Assembly (NCBI GenBank): GCA_949751835.1
Contig: CATKHK010000056.1
Coordinates: forward strand, 186,001 to 250,000
Reading direction: 5' to 3'
Length of the DNA: 64,000 nucleotides
Source of the DNA: Blepharisma japonicum
Taxonomy: Eukaryota; Ciliophora; Heterotrichea; Heterotrichida; Blepharismidae
Part shown: positions 1 to 10,307 of the stretch, piece by piece
Numbering within the stretch: the first letter of the stretch is position 1
Layout: every line of letters starts with the position of its first letter
The notes under the pieces: model-generated
Databases searched by the model: none
What the model was told of the DNA's origin: nothing
Seen by the model: the letters and a program-made list of their open reading frames with translations, nothing else
Program-made: the position numbers and the translations under genes

Positions 1-85
1 GAATTTATCATTAGTCATAATCAAATGTAGAAAACTGCTTTTCGAGCATCTTGGAAACAAATTGTCGGTTTTTGCTAAATAGTGA

Positions 86-2317
86 TTACGATTCAATTGT
101 TTGTGGTCTGAATGTATAAATGCTTTGTTCTCTTTCCTTTATTTCTTCTCTTATTTTTTCCACTTTTTCTCTTTTATTGCTTGGGTGAAGATTAAATGGC
201 TGTGGGACTGTATAGGGAGCGTCGATACTTCGTTGAGGATTTTTCATAAAAACTTTTTCTTCCCTTTCCTTTTTTTCAGATTCGATTCTTTTTTGGATTT
301 CTTTTAATTCCATAAATCTGTCCATCCCTCTTACTTCTACAGGGGTATCTATTGAGATTCTACCAATATTTGGTGTTGGTTTAAATGTGCATGGTCTCAT
401 TTCTTCATACTCCACAAGTTTTTTAAGATTTTCCGCTTTTTGCTGCTTAATGCGGTTTTGTTCTTCAATTATTTTGACAATGTCTTCTTTTTGGCTATAC
501 GACGACCCAATATGAGAAAACTTTTTAGAGGAAGCTGTTTTTGGAGTAAAGCTACAAACTTTTTCCATTTCTGCAGCTTGGGCTTGAGCTTTGCCTTTCA
601 AGTTCTTTTTAGATTCTTCATTATAGGCGAGCTCATTTAAACTTGCAGTTCTTCCGAGCTGCTTTGACAATTTATTTATTTGCGGCTCAAATGTATATTT
701 AGAATATTGTTCATTTTGAAGCTCTTTTTCTTTATTTGCACGTTTTTCTGAATCTTTTACACTCCACCTTTCGAATTTATCAGTGAGCTTTTCTTGGCTT
801 CTTTCTCTGTTTGATGCTGTTATATAATGAGAAGTTTTATCAATTTGTGGCTTAAAAGTATATTGCCCTTGGGTCAATTTCGTCAAAAGTTCTTCACGTT
901 TCTGTTTTACTCTTTCTTGCATTAGTTTTTGCCTTTCTAAGAAATCTTGGTCAGATCCTGGGAAATTTGCAGCGCCTGAAGCTAATTCGTGGCTAATGGA
1001 GATCTGTGGGCTAAAAGTGTATCTGTCCACATCTTCTTGGCTGTATACTTCAGCTAGTCTTTGTTTTCTTTCTAGCTTATCACATGCATCTTTTGATAGT
1101 TTTTCAGTAATCGACATATTTTCTTCATCATTTTTCACTTTTCTGTAGCTTGCAAGCTGGGCTGAATACGCATTAATTCTTGGTTTAAAAGTCAAATCAG
1201 GGTCATTTTCTTCAGATTCCTGCTTTATCCTATGAAGTGTGTCAGTTCTTTCTTTCTGGACTTCATCTAGTCTCTGATAAAGTGGAGGTTTTAGCTTCTT
1301 CGTCCCTACAAGTTTAGAAACAGAAGCCTGGACTTGTGGCTGGTACGGATAATTTGCAGCTTCAATATCTTCTTTTTCCCTTTTCAGCCTTTCTCTTTCT
1401 TGGAATTTCGACTCTGCATCTTGATAAAGCCGCTCTTCTACAGTTAATTCTACACTTCTATTGACACTTCTAGTAGTAGTTGTTATATTTGGCTTAAATG
1501 TACAAATAGAGCTTTCTTGTTCTTCTTTTTCTCTCTTCATTCTTTCCCTCATTTCTATAATATCAGTTTTAGGCTTGGCTAAATTGTTTAATTTTGCTTC
1601 CCAGCTCATATTTTTTTCAGTCTCATGATAATCGAGACCTTTCCCTTTTGGTAATTTATTGATTTTTGGCTTAAATGTGCATTCCTCTCTGAATTTTTCT
1701 TCTTTTTCTTGGATCATCTGCTCAATTGATTTTCTTTTTGTAGGAGGAGCACTTGAAGAACGGGACACACTGTGATACTGCCTTGATTTTTGCCGCTTAT
1801 TTGGCTCATATTTTTCGCAGTTCCTTGGGGACTTTACATATTGCTCATAAATATTTGAAAGCTGCTCGAAATCAGGCTCTTTTAACTGATTATGCATAAA
1901 ATCAGGCCTATTCGTTTCTTGGGCTTCTCTAGGTTTGAATTTGCTTGGGATCACTGAAATGGTTTCTTCCATATGTTTGTTAGTAATTTCTTTTCCTTTA
2001 TTGATTGAAACCTGAAGTTCATTCCTAACTTTTGCGAGGGAAGCTTTTACGCTTTGGGAGTTATGGAAAGGCTGAGGACGTTCTTCCTCATATGAGAAAT
2101 TTTGAGGGTAATTCCCTTTCGGCGTGGACTGGCGATCCATATAGCCTTTATTGAACTGATTATGGTCAATGTAAAAATTTTGACCTTTAGAAATTTGTTC
2201 TCTTCTTGCTGCACGCTCTTGATTGAGGATGCCTAAAACTTTTTGCTGATGAGATTGAGATAGCCTGCTGCCATAGTCGTTAAGTATCTCAACTGGTCCT
2301 TGGTAAGGAAAGTCCAT
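86..2317 (-). CDS. TFKP-repeat coiled-coil cytoskeletal protein
   Basis: A 743-residue, highly charged, largely helical protein that starts at ATG and ends in TAA. About ten copies of a short motif of the form (Y/C)TFKPxI, for example TFKPKINKLP, TFKPNI, TFKPRIN, TFSPQI, TFKPQID, TFEPQINKLS and TFRPQT at the very end, are spaced roughly 50-80 residues apart. Charged Lys/Glu stretches likely to form coiled coil lie between them. A Ser/Arg-rich stretch with a KRKS basic patch sits near residues 180-200. Proteins with repeated TFxPxI motifs joined by coiled coil occur in ciliated and flagellated protists and are usually thought cytoskeletal; that role is an inference. There is no signal peptide or membrane segment. 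No introns or in-frame TGA are needed. Confidence 0.75.
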   Translation of the reverse strand: MDFPYQGPVEILNDYGSRLSQSHQQKVLGILNQERAARREQISKGQNFYIDHNQFNKGYMDRQSTPKGNYPQNFSYEEERPQPFHNSQSVKASLAKVRNELQVSINKGKEITNKHMEETISVIPSKFKPREAQETNRPDFMHNQLKEPDFEQLSNIYEQYVKSPRNCEKYEPNKRQKSRQYHSVSRSSSAPPTKRKSIEQMIQEKEEKFREECTFKPKINKLPKGKGLDYHETEKNMSWEAKLNNLAKPKTDIIEMRERMKREKEEQESSICTFKPNITTTTRSVNRSVELTVEERLYQDAESKFQERERLKREKEDIEAANYPYQPQVQASVSKLVGTKKLKPPLYQRLDEVQKERTDTLHRIKQESEENDPDLTFKPRINAYSAQLASYRKVKNDEENMSITEKLSKDACDKLERKQRLAEVYSQEDVDRYTFSPQISISHELASGAANFPGSDQDFLERQKLMQERVKQKREELLTKLTQGQYTFKPQIDKTSHYITASNRERSQEKLTDKFERWSVKDSEKRANKEKELQNEQYSKYTFEPQINKLSKQLGRTASLNELAYNEESKKNLKGKAQAQAAEMEKVCSFTPKTASSKKFSHIGSSYSQKEDIVKIIEEQNRIKQQKAENLKKLVEYEEMRPCTFKPTPNIGRISIDTPVEVRGMDRFMELKEIQKRIESEKKEREEKVFMKNPQRSIDAPYTVPQPFNLHPSNKREKVEKIREEIKEREQSIYTFRPQTIES

Positions 2318-2456
2318 TTAAATAAGTTATGAGAAGGGAATGAATTTTTTAATTATTCGCGGAAATGTAGATTAAAAAATCAAAAAACAGCATTTGGATT
2401 ATCAGAAGGAGAGATATGAAGAAAGAACAATGGGTAAGAAGCTTATTTAGTTTAGC

Positions 2457-2759
2457 TTATAAAGCTGGAGGGTAAATTTTGCCTCCGCTGCGAGCTGATT
2501 GCAAACATTCTTTATACATCATCTTTCTTCTGTTTATTTCCTTCGGTGAGTGCTTGTATTTTTCTTCAGAAGCCTGAAAATATACTAAATAATGCTCCCA
2601 GCAAACTGAAAGCCGATATTTTTCTTCTTGATGATAATGAATAAGTTTATAAGGATAAGAGAGAAGGTATCCAGCTCCTAGCGCCCCTACAGCTCCATAT
2701 GCAATTCGTCCTCCTAAGCTTTGAGGCAGAAGTCCAATTATCAATCGAACAAAATCCAT
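2457..2759 (-). CDS. small membrane protein, unknown function
   Basis: A 100-residue ORF with ATG start and TAA stop. The first 35 residues are hydrophobic and glycine-rich (GGRIAYGAVGALGAGYLL), consistent with one or two membrane passes. The rest is a charged, Tyr-rich tail (YHQEEKYRLSVCWEHYLVYF, then Lys/Arg-rich). The shape, a short Gly-rich membrane segment plus a soluble basic tail, recalls small accessory subunits of mitochondrial inner-membrane complexes, but I recognise no family. It lies in the same orientation as ATG8 upstream and the TFKP-repeat gene downstream, each with its own 130-140 nt gap. Confidence 0.65.
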   Translation of the reverse strand: MDFVRLIIGLLPQSLGGRIAYGAVGALGAGYLLSYPYKLIHYHQEEKYRLSVCWEHYLVYFQASEEKYKHSPKEINRRKMMYKECLQSARSGGKIYPPAL

Positions 2760-2893
2760 ATTATTTAGTCTAATCTACATGCAAGCTTCTATACAGTCAA
2801 TTTAGCTCAAATTAAACTAAAGTAAATCAGCGGTTTGAAATAATTAGCAATAAGTTATAGTAATTCTAAGGTAACAGATTTCTTGAAAAAAGA

Positions 2894-3247
2894 TTAATTG
2901 CCATATACTTCTTCATCCTTGCATAAAATGTATAAAAAGCCATCATCATTTGAATATCTATCATAAAGCTCGCTCAAGGTAATATCATTGGTAACCAATA
3001 TCCGAAGTCCCACAAACATAGCAATTGCTTGCGTTTTCGGGAGACTGGTTTTCTTTCTGATCAATCCTAAAAGCTCGCCTGCGCTGAGGTTTTTTTGAAC
3101 TACAAATAAACTATTGTGAATCGTTCTTGGTAGAGAGCTATTTGCATCACTTTGGATGACAACAGGAACTGCGTTTTGATATTTTGCTTTAAATCTTGCG
3201 GCTTGCTGAAGCCTTTGTTCGAAAGTTGCTGCTTCTATTGTTGACAT
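2894..3247 (-). CDS. ATG8: ATG8 / GABARAP-type ubiquitin-like autophagy protein
   Basis: A 117-residue protein, the usual length of GABARAP/LC3 proteins. Visible family marks are the N-terminal helix pattern FEQRLQQAARFKAKY, the PVVIQ strand, the core GELLGLIRKKTSLPKTQAIAMFV, and the C-terminal LSELYDRYSNDDGFLYILCKDEEVYG. The family is conjugated to phosphatidylethanolamine through a C-terminal glycine exposed by ATG4 and acts on autophagosomal membranes. Here the expected glycine is residue 116 and is followed by one asparagine, so a short ATG4 cleavage would be needed. The residue before the glycine is Tyr where Phe or Tyr is usual. No intron or in-frame TGA. The call rests on length and motif order. 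Confidence 0.93.
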   Translation of the reverse strand: MSTIEAATFEQRLQQAARFKAKYQNAVPVVIQSDANSSLPRTIHNSLFVVQKNLSAGELLGLIRKKTSLPKTQAIAMFVGLRILVTNDITLSELYDRYSNDDGFLYILCKDEEVYGN

Positions 3248-3701
3248 TTATTTTTAATTAAAATCTATAATAATGCCATAGATTTATATGGATACTTGGA
3301 GAGTAAAAAGCGTTAATTAGCAAAAAAATTTAATTAAGATTTATTAGATGAATAGCCTAATATATTTTATTATTGATAATTATTTGAAATATAAAGAGGT
3401 TGAAGATGAAAAAAATATGTATAATAGAAGAGTTTTGAAGAGCCTAATCGTTTAAAATTGCCTAAAATAAAAAAAAATTTGATTAATTGGTAAATGCTTA
3501 GATTAAAATAAACTTTTCTTTATGAAAATTGTTTATTATTAAAGTAATAAACTTATTAAATAAGCTATGCAAACTATGGGATATTAATTGATAAAATTTT
3601 CAATAAAAATTTTATTAATGAGGTTTTTACAAGAAATCATCATATATCTTTGCTAATAAAAACACTATTATTTAATTCTAAATTAATATACAGTATAAAA
3701 A
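3248..3701. other. AT-rich gap between ATG8 start and tRNA
   Basis: Very AT-rich, with homopolymer runs and no open frame under the TGA=Trp code that resembles a protein. It should contain the ATG8 promoter next to position 3247. Nothing else is visible. Confidence 0.5.
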
Positions 3702-3706
3702 TGACT

Positions 3707-3737
<31 letters not shown>

Positions 3738-3781
3738 ATAGCGCCTTAAGCTACCGCCTTAGACCGCTCGGCCAAACAGTC
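3702..3781 (-). tRNA. tRNA-Leu (anticodon AAG)
   Basis: The minus strand folds as a class II tRNA of 80 nt. The acceptor stem GACTGTT pairs with AGCAGTC, followed by discriminator A. The D arm is GGCCGAGCGGTCTAAGGC, the anticodon stem GTAGC/GCTAT closes the loop TTAAGGC giving anticodon AAG (reads CUU), a variable arm ATTCCGAAAGGG follows, and the T arm GTGGGTTCGAATCCCAC has the A and B box promoter sequence GGTTCGAATCC. The encoded DNA has no intron and no CCA. It is isolated between protein genes and stands out as a GC-rich island in AT-rich DNA. Confidence 0.95.
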
Positions 3782-4691
3782 AATCCATATGTGAAAGATA
3801 ATCTTTATCATTCTAATAGATAAAATTTTAATTCTGATTGGAAATTTGTGTTGCTATTATAATCATTTTATTTTTAAAATGCAGGATTTTACTGAATTTA
3901 CTGTTCTAATCTAATATTCATTGATTCTATAATCAAGCTAGCTTTTATGATCTTGTATAATACTTTTTTTAATTTTTTTAATTGGGCTCAGTAATTAGAA
4001 TTATAATCCTGAACTTTCACAAAGCCTTAAATATTACCATCTTAAAAATTACATTAAATACGCATAATGTACATTGATGATAGAATGATAAAAATAAATT
4101 GTGTATATCAGAGCTAATGTTACATTCCATATTTAAATCATCCATTACTAAAAAGCTGTCATTTTTAAAAAACTTGCAAAATAATGCTATTCACAGATTT
4201 ATCTTTTATTATTAATCTCAGATCTATTATTTTTAATGCATTTTTTATTAAAAACTTTTAGACTATCTTCTTAAAGAGTTTTTAAAAATACCTCCTTGTA
4301 AATATGGTCTATCATTCTGGAAGGTGTTTTACCTTAAAAATAAAACATATTTTCTTAATATATATAATTAAATGCTATGTATATATATTGATTATTAAAA
4401 CATTATGCAAAATTTAGATAATTTAAAAAGTGAAAATTCCATATTAGCATGTTTCCATATTTAGAATTCATAAACCATCTGACCTGATTCTCGAATTCAA
4501 AAATATGAATGAAATTGCAATTATGAACTTTAAATTTAATAGAAATTAATTAGATTACCTATTATTACTTATAAAATTACAAATTATAGCCAGTTTAAAA
4601 ATTGAGATAATATATGGAAAATCTCAACCTTTATTATTCTTGAAGAAAATAATAATTAACTTTTATTTAAATTGTCTGCAGTTCGTGCAAA
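3782..4691. other. AT-rich intergenic stretch
   Basis: About 900 nt of very AT-rich sequence between the tRNA and the 3' end of the zinc-finger gene. I see no convincing coding frame with TGA as Trp, no second tRNA and no repeat array. Confidence 0.5.
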
Positions 4692-5153
4692 CTATTTTAA
4701 GCTATATGGTTGTGGTCCACTAATTGGCGGCAAAGCTATAAGTGGTTTGTCTATTGCATTAAAATCTGGAGAAGGATAATTACATTTTTCTAATATAAAT
4801 TCTCCTGTTACAATTAAAGAAGTAAGCTATGTAATTCTTACCTTTAAATAAGCCGTTTCCTCGCTTGTATTAGAAAGAGTCCGTATTGCCGAGTGGATTC
4901 TCTTATGAGCTGAAAGCTGACTTCCCTGTCTGAAAGTCAACCCACATCCAGGCTCTTTGCAAACATAGGGCTTTTGGCCTGTATGAATAAACATATGCTC
5001 TTTTAGGTTTTGCTTAGAAGACAAAATTTTCTTGCACATGTTACACTGATAATTGCTGAAGCCTCGGCTGTCGTCAAGATTTTGGTCAACCCCTTGGTTT
5101 TTTTGACGGTATCTTGTACTTGCTGAGACTCGATTTTCTGGTTGTCGTTCCAT
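4692..5153 (-). CDS. C2H2 zinc-finger protein (two fingers), one 15-nt intron
   Basis: 148 residues after removing the intron at 4827-4841. The start is ATG and the stop TAG. Two adjacent classical C2H2 fingers occupy residues ~36-90. The first is C-X2-C-X12-H-X3-H, then comes the linker HTGQKPY, close to the canonical TGEKP linker. The second is C-X4-C-X12-H-X3-H with core LTFRQGSQLSAHKRIH. Such tandem fingers normally bind DNA, so a nuclear transcription factor is likely. Without splicing the frame stops at the TAG that forms the intron's 3' end; with splicing it continues 44 residues into a Pro-rich tail (ALPPISGPQPYSLK). The target is unknown. Confidence 0.88.
4827..4841 (-). other. 15-nt intron in the zinc-finger gene
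   Basis: On the minus strand it reads GTAAGAATTACATAG. It begins GT and ends AG, has T at position 9 and A at position 10, and contains an in-frame TAG. Removing it keeps the frame (phase 0) and extends the protein by 44 residues to a proper stop. Confidence 0.9.
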
Positions 5154-6063
5154 ATTATTATCACTGGTTTGCTGGCTGATTTAACTAACTTAAAAGCTGA
5201 CAAACAAGTTTAAAAACTATTTCTCGAACTTATTTGTTTAGTTCGATTATGAATCTTAAATTACAACTCCCATGATAAAAAAAAAATTATAAAGTTTTGA
5301 AATGATTTTTATAACGAAGAACAGGCAAACGCATTATAAGTTACTTTATTTGTGATTGGAATAATTATAATCATAATAAGAGTATCATCATTCTTAAATT
5401 GCATTTCTAATTTTTCTAATAGTTTCCATATAATTCGAGCTCCTTTTATGGCAGGCTTTAATTAATTTCATTTCTCAAACTCCATTCATGAGATATTAAT
5501 TTTAAGATTTTGATGCAGATAAAATCAATGGCTTTTGAACATGATTATGAATTAGGGTTTTTACAAGTTGTCTTCTTCCATTTATATATTTTATATTTTT
5601 GTATAATATATTAAATGCATACTCAAAAAATTATTTTATAAAGAAATTCATATTTCATTCCAGCTCTTAATAGTTTTACCAATTGATTTCATAATCAGTA
5701 AAATATTTAATGAAATCTGCATTGTTTTAATGCTAAATAAATATTTTTTAATTTAAATATCAGCCATCTTAAAGTAAATTTTAAAATCTACCTTTTTGAA
5801 GAAATTCAATTCATCAATTCAAGAAACATTTCAGATAGTCTTTTTCAGCAAAAATAATTAAAATCTTTAAAATAAATATAAAAATTTTAAATTTTTGCTG
5901 AATAAAACATTACTTTAAAATTTTTCTTACTCGGAAACGCGTCAATGCTACTGGTTGTTTGCTTTATGTGTTTTAAAGAGACTTAATAATTCAATAAAAA
6001 TATTTATAAAATTTTTATATAATTTGTTAATTATATCTTATATAGAAATAGATATAAATGTTA
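5154..6063. other. AT-rich intergenic stretch
   Basis: About 910 nt, strongly AT-rich, between the starts of the zinc-finger gene and the 3' end of the RING gene. It must hold the zinc-finger gene promoter. No ORF, RNA gene or repeat array is visible. A slightly more GC-rich patch near 5930-5990 has no recognisable fold. Confidence 0.5.
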
Positions 6064-6888
6064 TTATTTGGCAATAAATATTTTTTCTTTCATAGCTATA
6101 TCAGCTCGACACATCGGACAATTTGATACATTTACTGAACAGTCAGAGCATAAGCAAGCATGCTTACAAGGTTTAAGAATAATATTAATGCCTTTTTCTC
6201 TACAAATTACACATACAGGACCTTCATTCTTTTCTCTTAGTTTTTTTTGGAGTTTGTCTTCTTTAATCGATTGAATTTTAATTAAATTATCGATAAGATT
6301 TCTTTCTAACTCAAAAATTTCTGTTATGCTAAGCTCATTAAGTTGCTCTTTCTCACAAGACATAGATTTTGCTTTTGATTTTAGTTCTCGAATTTCTAAA
6401 TCCATTTTCTCAATTCTCCCTACATACATATTATTTGCAGATTCCAACTGAAGCTGAATAACTTGGATGTCTCCTGACGCTTCTTCATACATTGATTTTC
6501 AATTTTCTGCTTCACTTTTAATTTTTTCATAATCTGCTTTCGCTTTAATTAATTCTCTTTTGTATTGTTCAAATTTTTGCTCTAATACTTTTTTAAGGAC
6601 TTTTTCAGTTCCTAGTAAGCCTTCAAGCTGCTGGATTTTTAAAGAAAGCTCTTCTTGCTGGTTTTCACGTGTGCCTGAATATAAAGAGTCATACTTTTCT
6701 TTAAAAGTCCTGGCGATATGGTCAGAGGTTGTAAGATCTTCGCTGTTGTAATTATGATCATAATTGTAGGGGCTTGAATCATTTTCAGATTCCTCAATTG
6801 AGGGAAGGCTTGGCAAGAGAGAGTCATATTTTTGGAAAACTTTAAGCACTTGCTCTTTTGTAAGGGATGATTTGTCTAATCCTTCCAT
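6064..6888 (-). CDS. coiled-coil RING-finger protein (probable E3 ubiquitin ligase)
   Basis: 274 residues once the TGA at 6499-6501 is read as Trp; the two halves are in one frame across it. The N-terminal third is acidic and low-complexity. The middle (~85-220) is a long Leu/Lys/Glu coiled coil. The C-terminus carries a C3HC4 RING finger from Cys226 to Cys260 (CVIC...CKHACLCSDC...NCPMC), followed by a short hydrophobic tail. A C-terminal RING after coiled coil is typical of E3 ligases of the MGRN/neuralized/BIR-type RING shape that bind an E2 enzyme. The substrate is unknown. Confidence 0.88.
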
Positions 6889-7218
6889 TTTTGATTTTAA
6901 GTCTTTACTTTTTGATAAATGAAACAGTCTTTTAGTGGGTAAATTAATTTTGCATGTGGAAGTTGGAAAAAAGAACTTTTAAAGCTAAAATGGATTAGAA
7001 ATGTAAAAAATCATATTAATTAGATGGCTTATTGCAAAAGGTAGTAAATAAGGAAGTATTTTGAAGCTAGGGTTTACAATTTTATATTTGAAGAACTAGA
7101 AAATAATTTAAATATTCTAATATAATTTCAAAATATTATGATATTCGGTCTTCAGTGATTTCAGTTTTACGATAAGCTTTCTTATTAAAAAATTGGAATT
7201 ATATAAATTCCGAAGGAA
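6889..7218. promoter_or_regulatory. divergent promoter region between RING and SAXO genes
   Basis: A 330-nt gap between two start codons pointing away from each other, so both promoters must lie here. It is AT-rich. No specific box could be identified by eye. Confidence 0.5.
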
Positions 7219-8193
7219 ATGGAAGCAGTTATTAGCAACTCACCAGAGATCATCATTAACAAATTGGATAATTCAGAAGTTAATTTATCACCCAATGCTA
7301 AGCAGCCTTTGCCCTCTGATCTTGACCAAAATAATTCACAACTAAATAGTTTTGAATCACCCCTACCTTCTCACAGCTCAAAAAACTCTCAATATGATCG
7401 TATGCTATTAGACCAAGGAGAACCTTGATGTGCTGTAAATGATTCATCATTACCCCCAGTCTCAGAGCTAGAGCATTCAATTTTTCAATGCTTTTGCCAT
7501 CTTTGTAACTGCGGCAAACATATTTGCCCAGGTGATTACAAATCTCTCAATAGAAATGCTTCATCAAAATTATTTTCAGAATATCAGCGCAATTATGCTA
7601 AGTATAAATTGCAGCCAATACCAAGACATGAAGAGCCATCTTATATTAAAAATAATTTGCCTATTGATTTCACAACCACAAATAGAAAAGATTTTAAAGC
7701 GTATTCTCTTGATCCTCAGCCAAAGAGCAGAAGAGATAACAGTAAAGAAGCTGAAAATCTAAAATTTGTAGGGAGAAGTAACTATCAAGCTGAATATCCT
7801 AATTGAGGAAAAGTTGAATTTATCAGAGCCAGTGCATCTGTTTTACCTTATAGAGGACAAGAAGTGAAAATGGCCACAATGTCTACTTATGACTCGGATT
7901 TCCGAGGAGATATAAATGGGTACGAGAGCATGCTAAAGCTGTCACCAAATACTTTTAAAAAGCAAGGACTGTTCCCAAGTGTGAACCCTTCAGTTATAAA
8001 ATCTACCTCACAAAGAGATTATAAGCCACTGCCTAGAAAATATGTTTATAAAAACGATTCAAAATTCAAACATAACTTTGAACCAAAAATAAGCTGGAAT
8101 GGACAATTTAATACAACTTATAGGCAAAGTTATATTGAAAAATATATGCCAAAACCAAAAAGAAAAATTGATTCTATAAGAGAAAGTTCCTAA
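7219..8193 (+). CDS. SAXO: SAXO/MAP6-type axonemal microtubule-stabilising protein
   Basis: 324 residues with two in-frame TGA Trp codons (7426-7428 and 7804-7806). The hallmark is the Cys-rich element FCHLCNCGKHICPGD near residue 95, which matches the N-terminal C-x-C-G-x-H-x-C signature of SAXO proteins. It is followed by spaced Mn-like modules with the pattern T-T-x-x-x-D-F/Y: DFTTTNRKDFKAYSL, a block ending YQAEYPNWG, MSTYDSDFRGD, STSQRDYKPLP and TTYRQSYIEKY. SAXO proteins bind and stabilise microtubules in cilia and centrioles, many as inner proteins of the doublet. The Trp in YPNWG is at a conserved aromatic position and is encoded by TGA. About 75 residues of Ser/Asn-rich sequence precede the signature, longer than in animals. 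Confidence 0.85.
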
Positions 8194-8288
8194 ATTTAGA
8201 TGCAATATAATTAATTAACATTTTAGTTATAAATATGCAAAATAGAAAGACATTCATATAATAACTAGATTTATATGGTAATAATAAA

Positions 8289-9680
8289 ATGGAAGCCGTA
8301 GAATCATCATCAGGACTCCTTGAGCAATCATTAGAAAACCTTGATATTACACAGCTAACCCCTCTAACCCCAGAAGTCATTTCTCGCCAAGCTACAATCA
8401 ACATTGGCACAATCGGTCACGTCTCTCATGGTAAATCAACACTTGTGCATGCAATCTCCAGAGTAAAAACCCAAAAGCATAGCTTAGAAAAGATCAGAAA
8501 CATTACTATCAAATTAGGTTATGCCAATGCTAAAATTTACAAATGTTCGTGCCCAGAGCCAGATTGCTATACTTCAAAAGGCTCATCAGGAGAAGACAAC
8601 TTGATTTGCCCTCAATGCAAGTCAAAAATCGTCCTCCAAAGACATGTAAGCTTCGTAGATTGTCCTGGCCATGATATTTTGATGGCAACCATGCTTAACG
8701 GAGCAGCCGTCATGGACGCCGCCATGCTTTTGGTTGCTGGTAATGAGTCATGCCCACAACCACAGACCTCCGAGCATATGGCAGCTTTAGAAATCATGAA
8801 CCTCGACAAAATAATTATCCTTCAGAACAAAGTAGACTTAATTCCTACCCCAGAAGCTGCGAAAGAGCATTATGAACAAATAAAAAGCTACATTACCAGA
8901 ACTAAAGCTGCAAATGCACCGATTATTCCAATTTCATCGCAGTTGGAATATAATATTAATTATGTCCTTCAATATATATGTTCCACTATACCTATCCCAG
9001 TTAGAGATTTTTCAAGCACTCCTAGGCTGATTGTGATTAGAAGCTTTGATGTTAATAAGCCTGGGGAAGAAATTCAGAATTTGGTAGGAGGAGTTGCTGG
9101 TGGAAGCATTTTGAGAGGTGTATTAAGAATTGGAGATGAAGTAGAAGTTAGACCTGGAATCATTAATAGGGGTCCTAATGGAAATACTGTTTGCACACCA
9201 ATTAGATCAAGAATTATTAGCTTATATGCAGAGAAAAATAAATTGCTATATGCAGTGCCAGGCGGACTTATTGGAGTTGGGCTTAAAGTAGACCCTTCAC
9301 TTACAAGAGGAGATTTCTTGGTTGGACATGTTTTAGGGCATCCAGGACAGCTACCTGAAATATATATAGAGTTAGAAATTTGCTATTACTTGCTAAAAAG
9401 ACTGCTTGGCGTTAAAGACTCAGGAAAAACAAGAAATGATAAAGTAAGGTCTATGTAGATTCCTAAACTGAAAAAAGATGAATGCTTGATGGTCAATGTA
9501 GGAAGCACATCAACTGGAGGAAGGGTGCTCGGAATTAAAACAGCTAAGGCAAAAATTGAACTAACTAAGCCTGTATGTTGTCATATTGGAGAAAAAGTCG
9601 CCTTGAGCAGAAGAGTAGACAAACATTGGAGACTTATTGGTTGGGGTGAAATCACAAATGGACAGATGCTATCAGTTTAA
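8289..9680 (+). CDS. EIF2S3: eukaryotic translation initiation factor 2 subunit gamma
   Basis: 458 residues after splicing the 15-nt intron at 9444-9458; human eIF2-gamma has 472. All GTPase motifs are present: P-loop GHVSHGKST (~42-50), DCPGHD (G3), NKVD (G4) and the SS of G5. Between P-loop and G3 lies the family-specific zinc ribbon (CSCPEPDCY ... CPQCKS). The C-terminal domains II and III include the end [23 protein letters not shown]. The protein carries initiator Met-tRNA to the 40S subunit as part of the eIF2 heterotrimer in the cytoplasm. Without splicing the frame stops before domain III. The first 30 residues are a Glu/Ser/Leu-rich leader. Confidence 0.97.
9444..9458 (+). other. 15-nt intron in eIF2-gamma
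   Basis: Reads GTAAGGTCTATGTAG, with GT/AG ends, T9 and A10, and an in-frame TAG. Removal joins RNDK to [15 protein letters not shown], exactly the sequence expected at this place in eIF2-gamma, so the boundary is well supported. Confidence 0.96.
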
Positions 9681-9914
9681 GGAATAAATACACCTAAATT
9701 ATTCGAAAATTTGTGTGTTTGAAAATGAATAGCCTTTCTGTGTTGATATGGCTTTGGTTTTTATTACTATTAAAATTTCAAAAAGCAATATTGCTTTTGC
9801 ATTTTTAAATTACTCATTAGAAAAATAGTTACAGATAAGCACAGTATCATTTTTCCTAGGTATTTCTACCATACTTATAGAATTTATTATAGCTGTATTT
9901 ATTATAGGTAAATT

Positions 9915-10307
9915 TTATCTAGATTTTTTATTGTCTGCTGCTTTTGGTTGAGGACCTTGCACTTGCTTCATTTTTTCTTCATCCACAATAGAATACCACT
10001 CTCCTTTAAATGCAAATCCAGCAGCTTTTTGTTTGTGCTTTTGCCCTTCTTCATGGCTAACAAGTTTTGGATCAGTTGTGAGGTATCGATTACAGCACTT
10101 GCATAACGCTACTTTCCCGGGTGGGATAATTTTTCCTTTTTTGCCCTTAGGGATTTTTTCTTTAGGGTTTTCTTTAGTTTCTTCAATAATCACTGGTTCT
10201 TCAACTTGGGCTGATGCCTTACAAAGTGAAAATAGAAATGAAAGGATAAAAGCAGTAGGGATATAAATTATCAATCCATAGGTATAGAATTCTAAAGCTG
10301 ATACCAT
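9915..10307 (-). CDS. membrane-anchored U1-type zinc-finger protein
   Basis: 130 residues with ATG start and TAA stop. Residues ~8-31 form one hydrophobic segment (FYTYGLIIYIPTAFILSFLF) that could be a signal anchor. Next comes an acidic/Lys-rich linker (EETKENPKEKIPKGKKGKI). A single finger follows, C-x-C-C-x-R-Y-L-T-T-D-P-K-L-V-S-H-E-E-G-Q-K-H, which resembles the U1-like/matrin C2H2 layout with a long spacing between the two histidines. The tail is basic (KKSR). A membrane-bound single-finger protein is unusual; the role is not recognised. No intron or TGA codon. Confidence 0.7.
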   Translation of the reverse strand: MVSALEFYTYGLIIYIPTAFILSFLFSLCKASAQVEEPVIIEETKENPKEKIPKGKKGKIIPPGKVALCKCCNRYLTTDPKLVSHEEGQKHKQKAAGFAFKGEWYSIVDEEKMKQVQGPQPKAADNKKSR

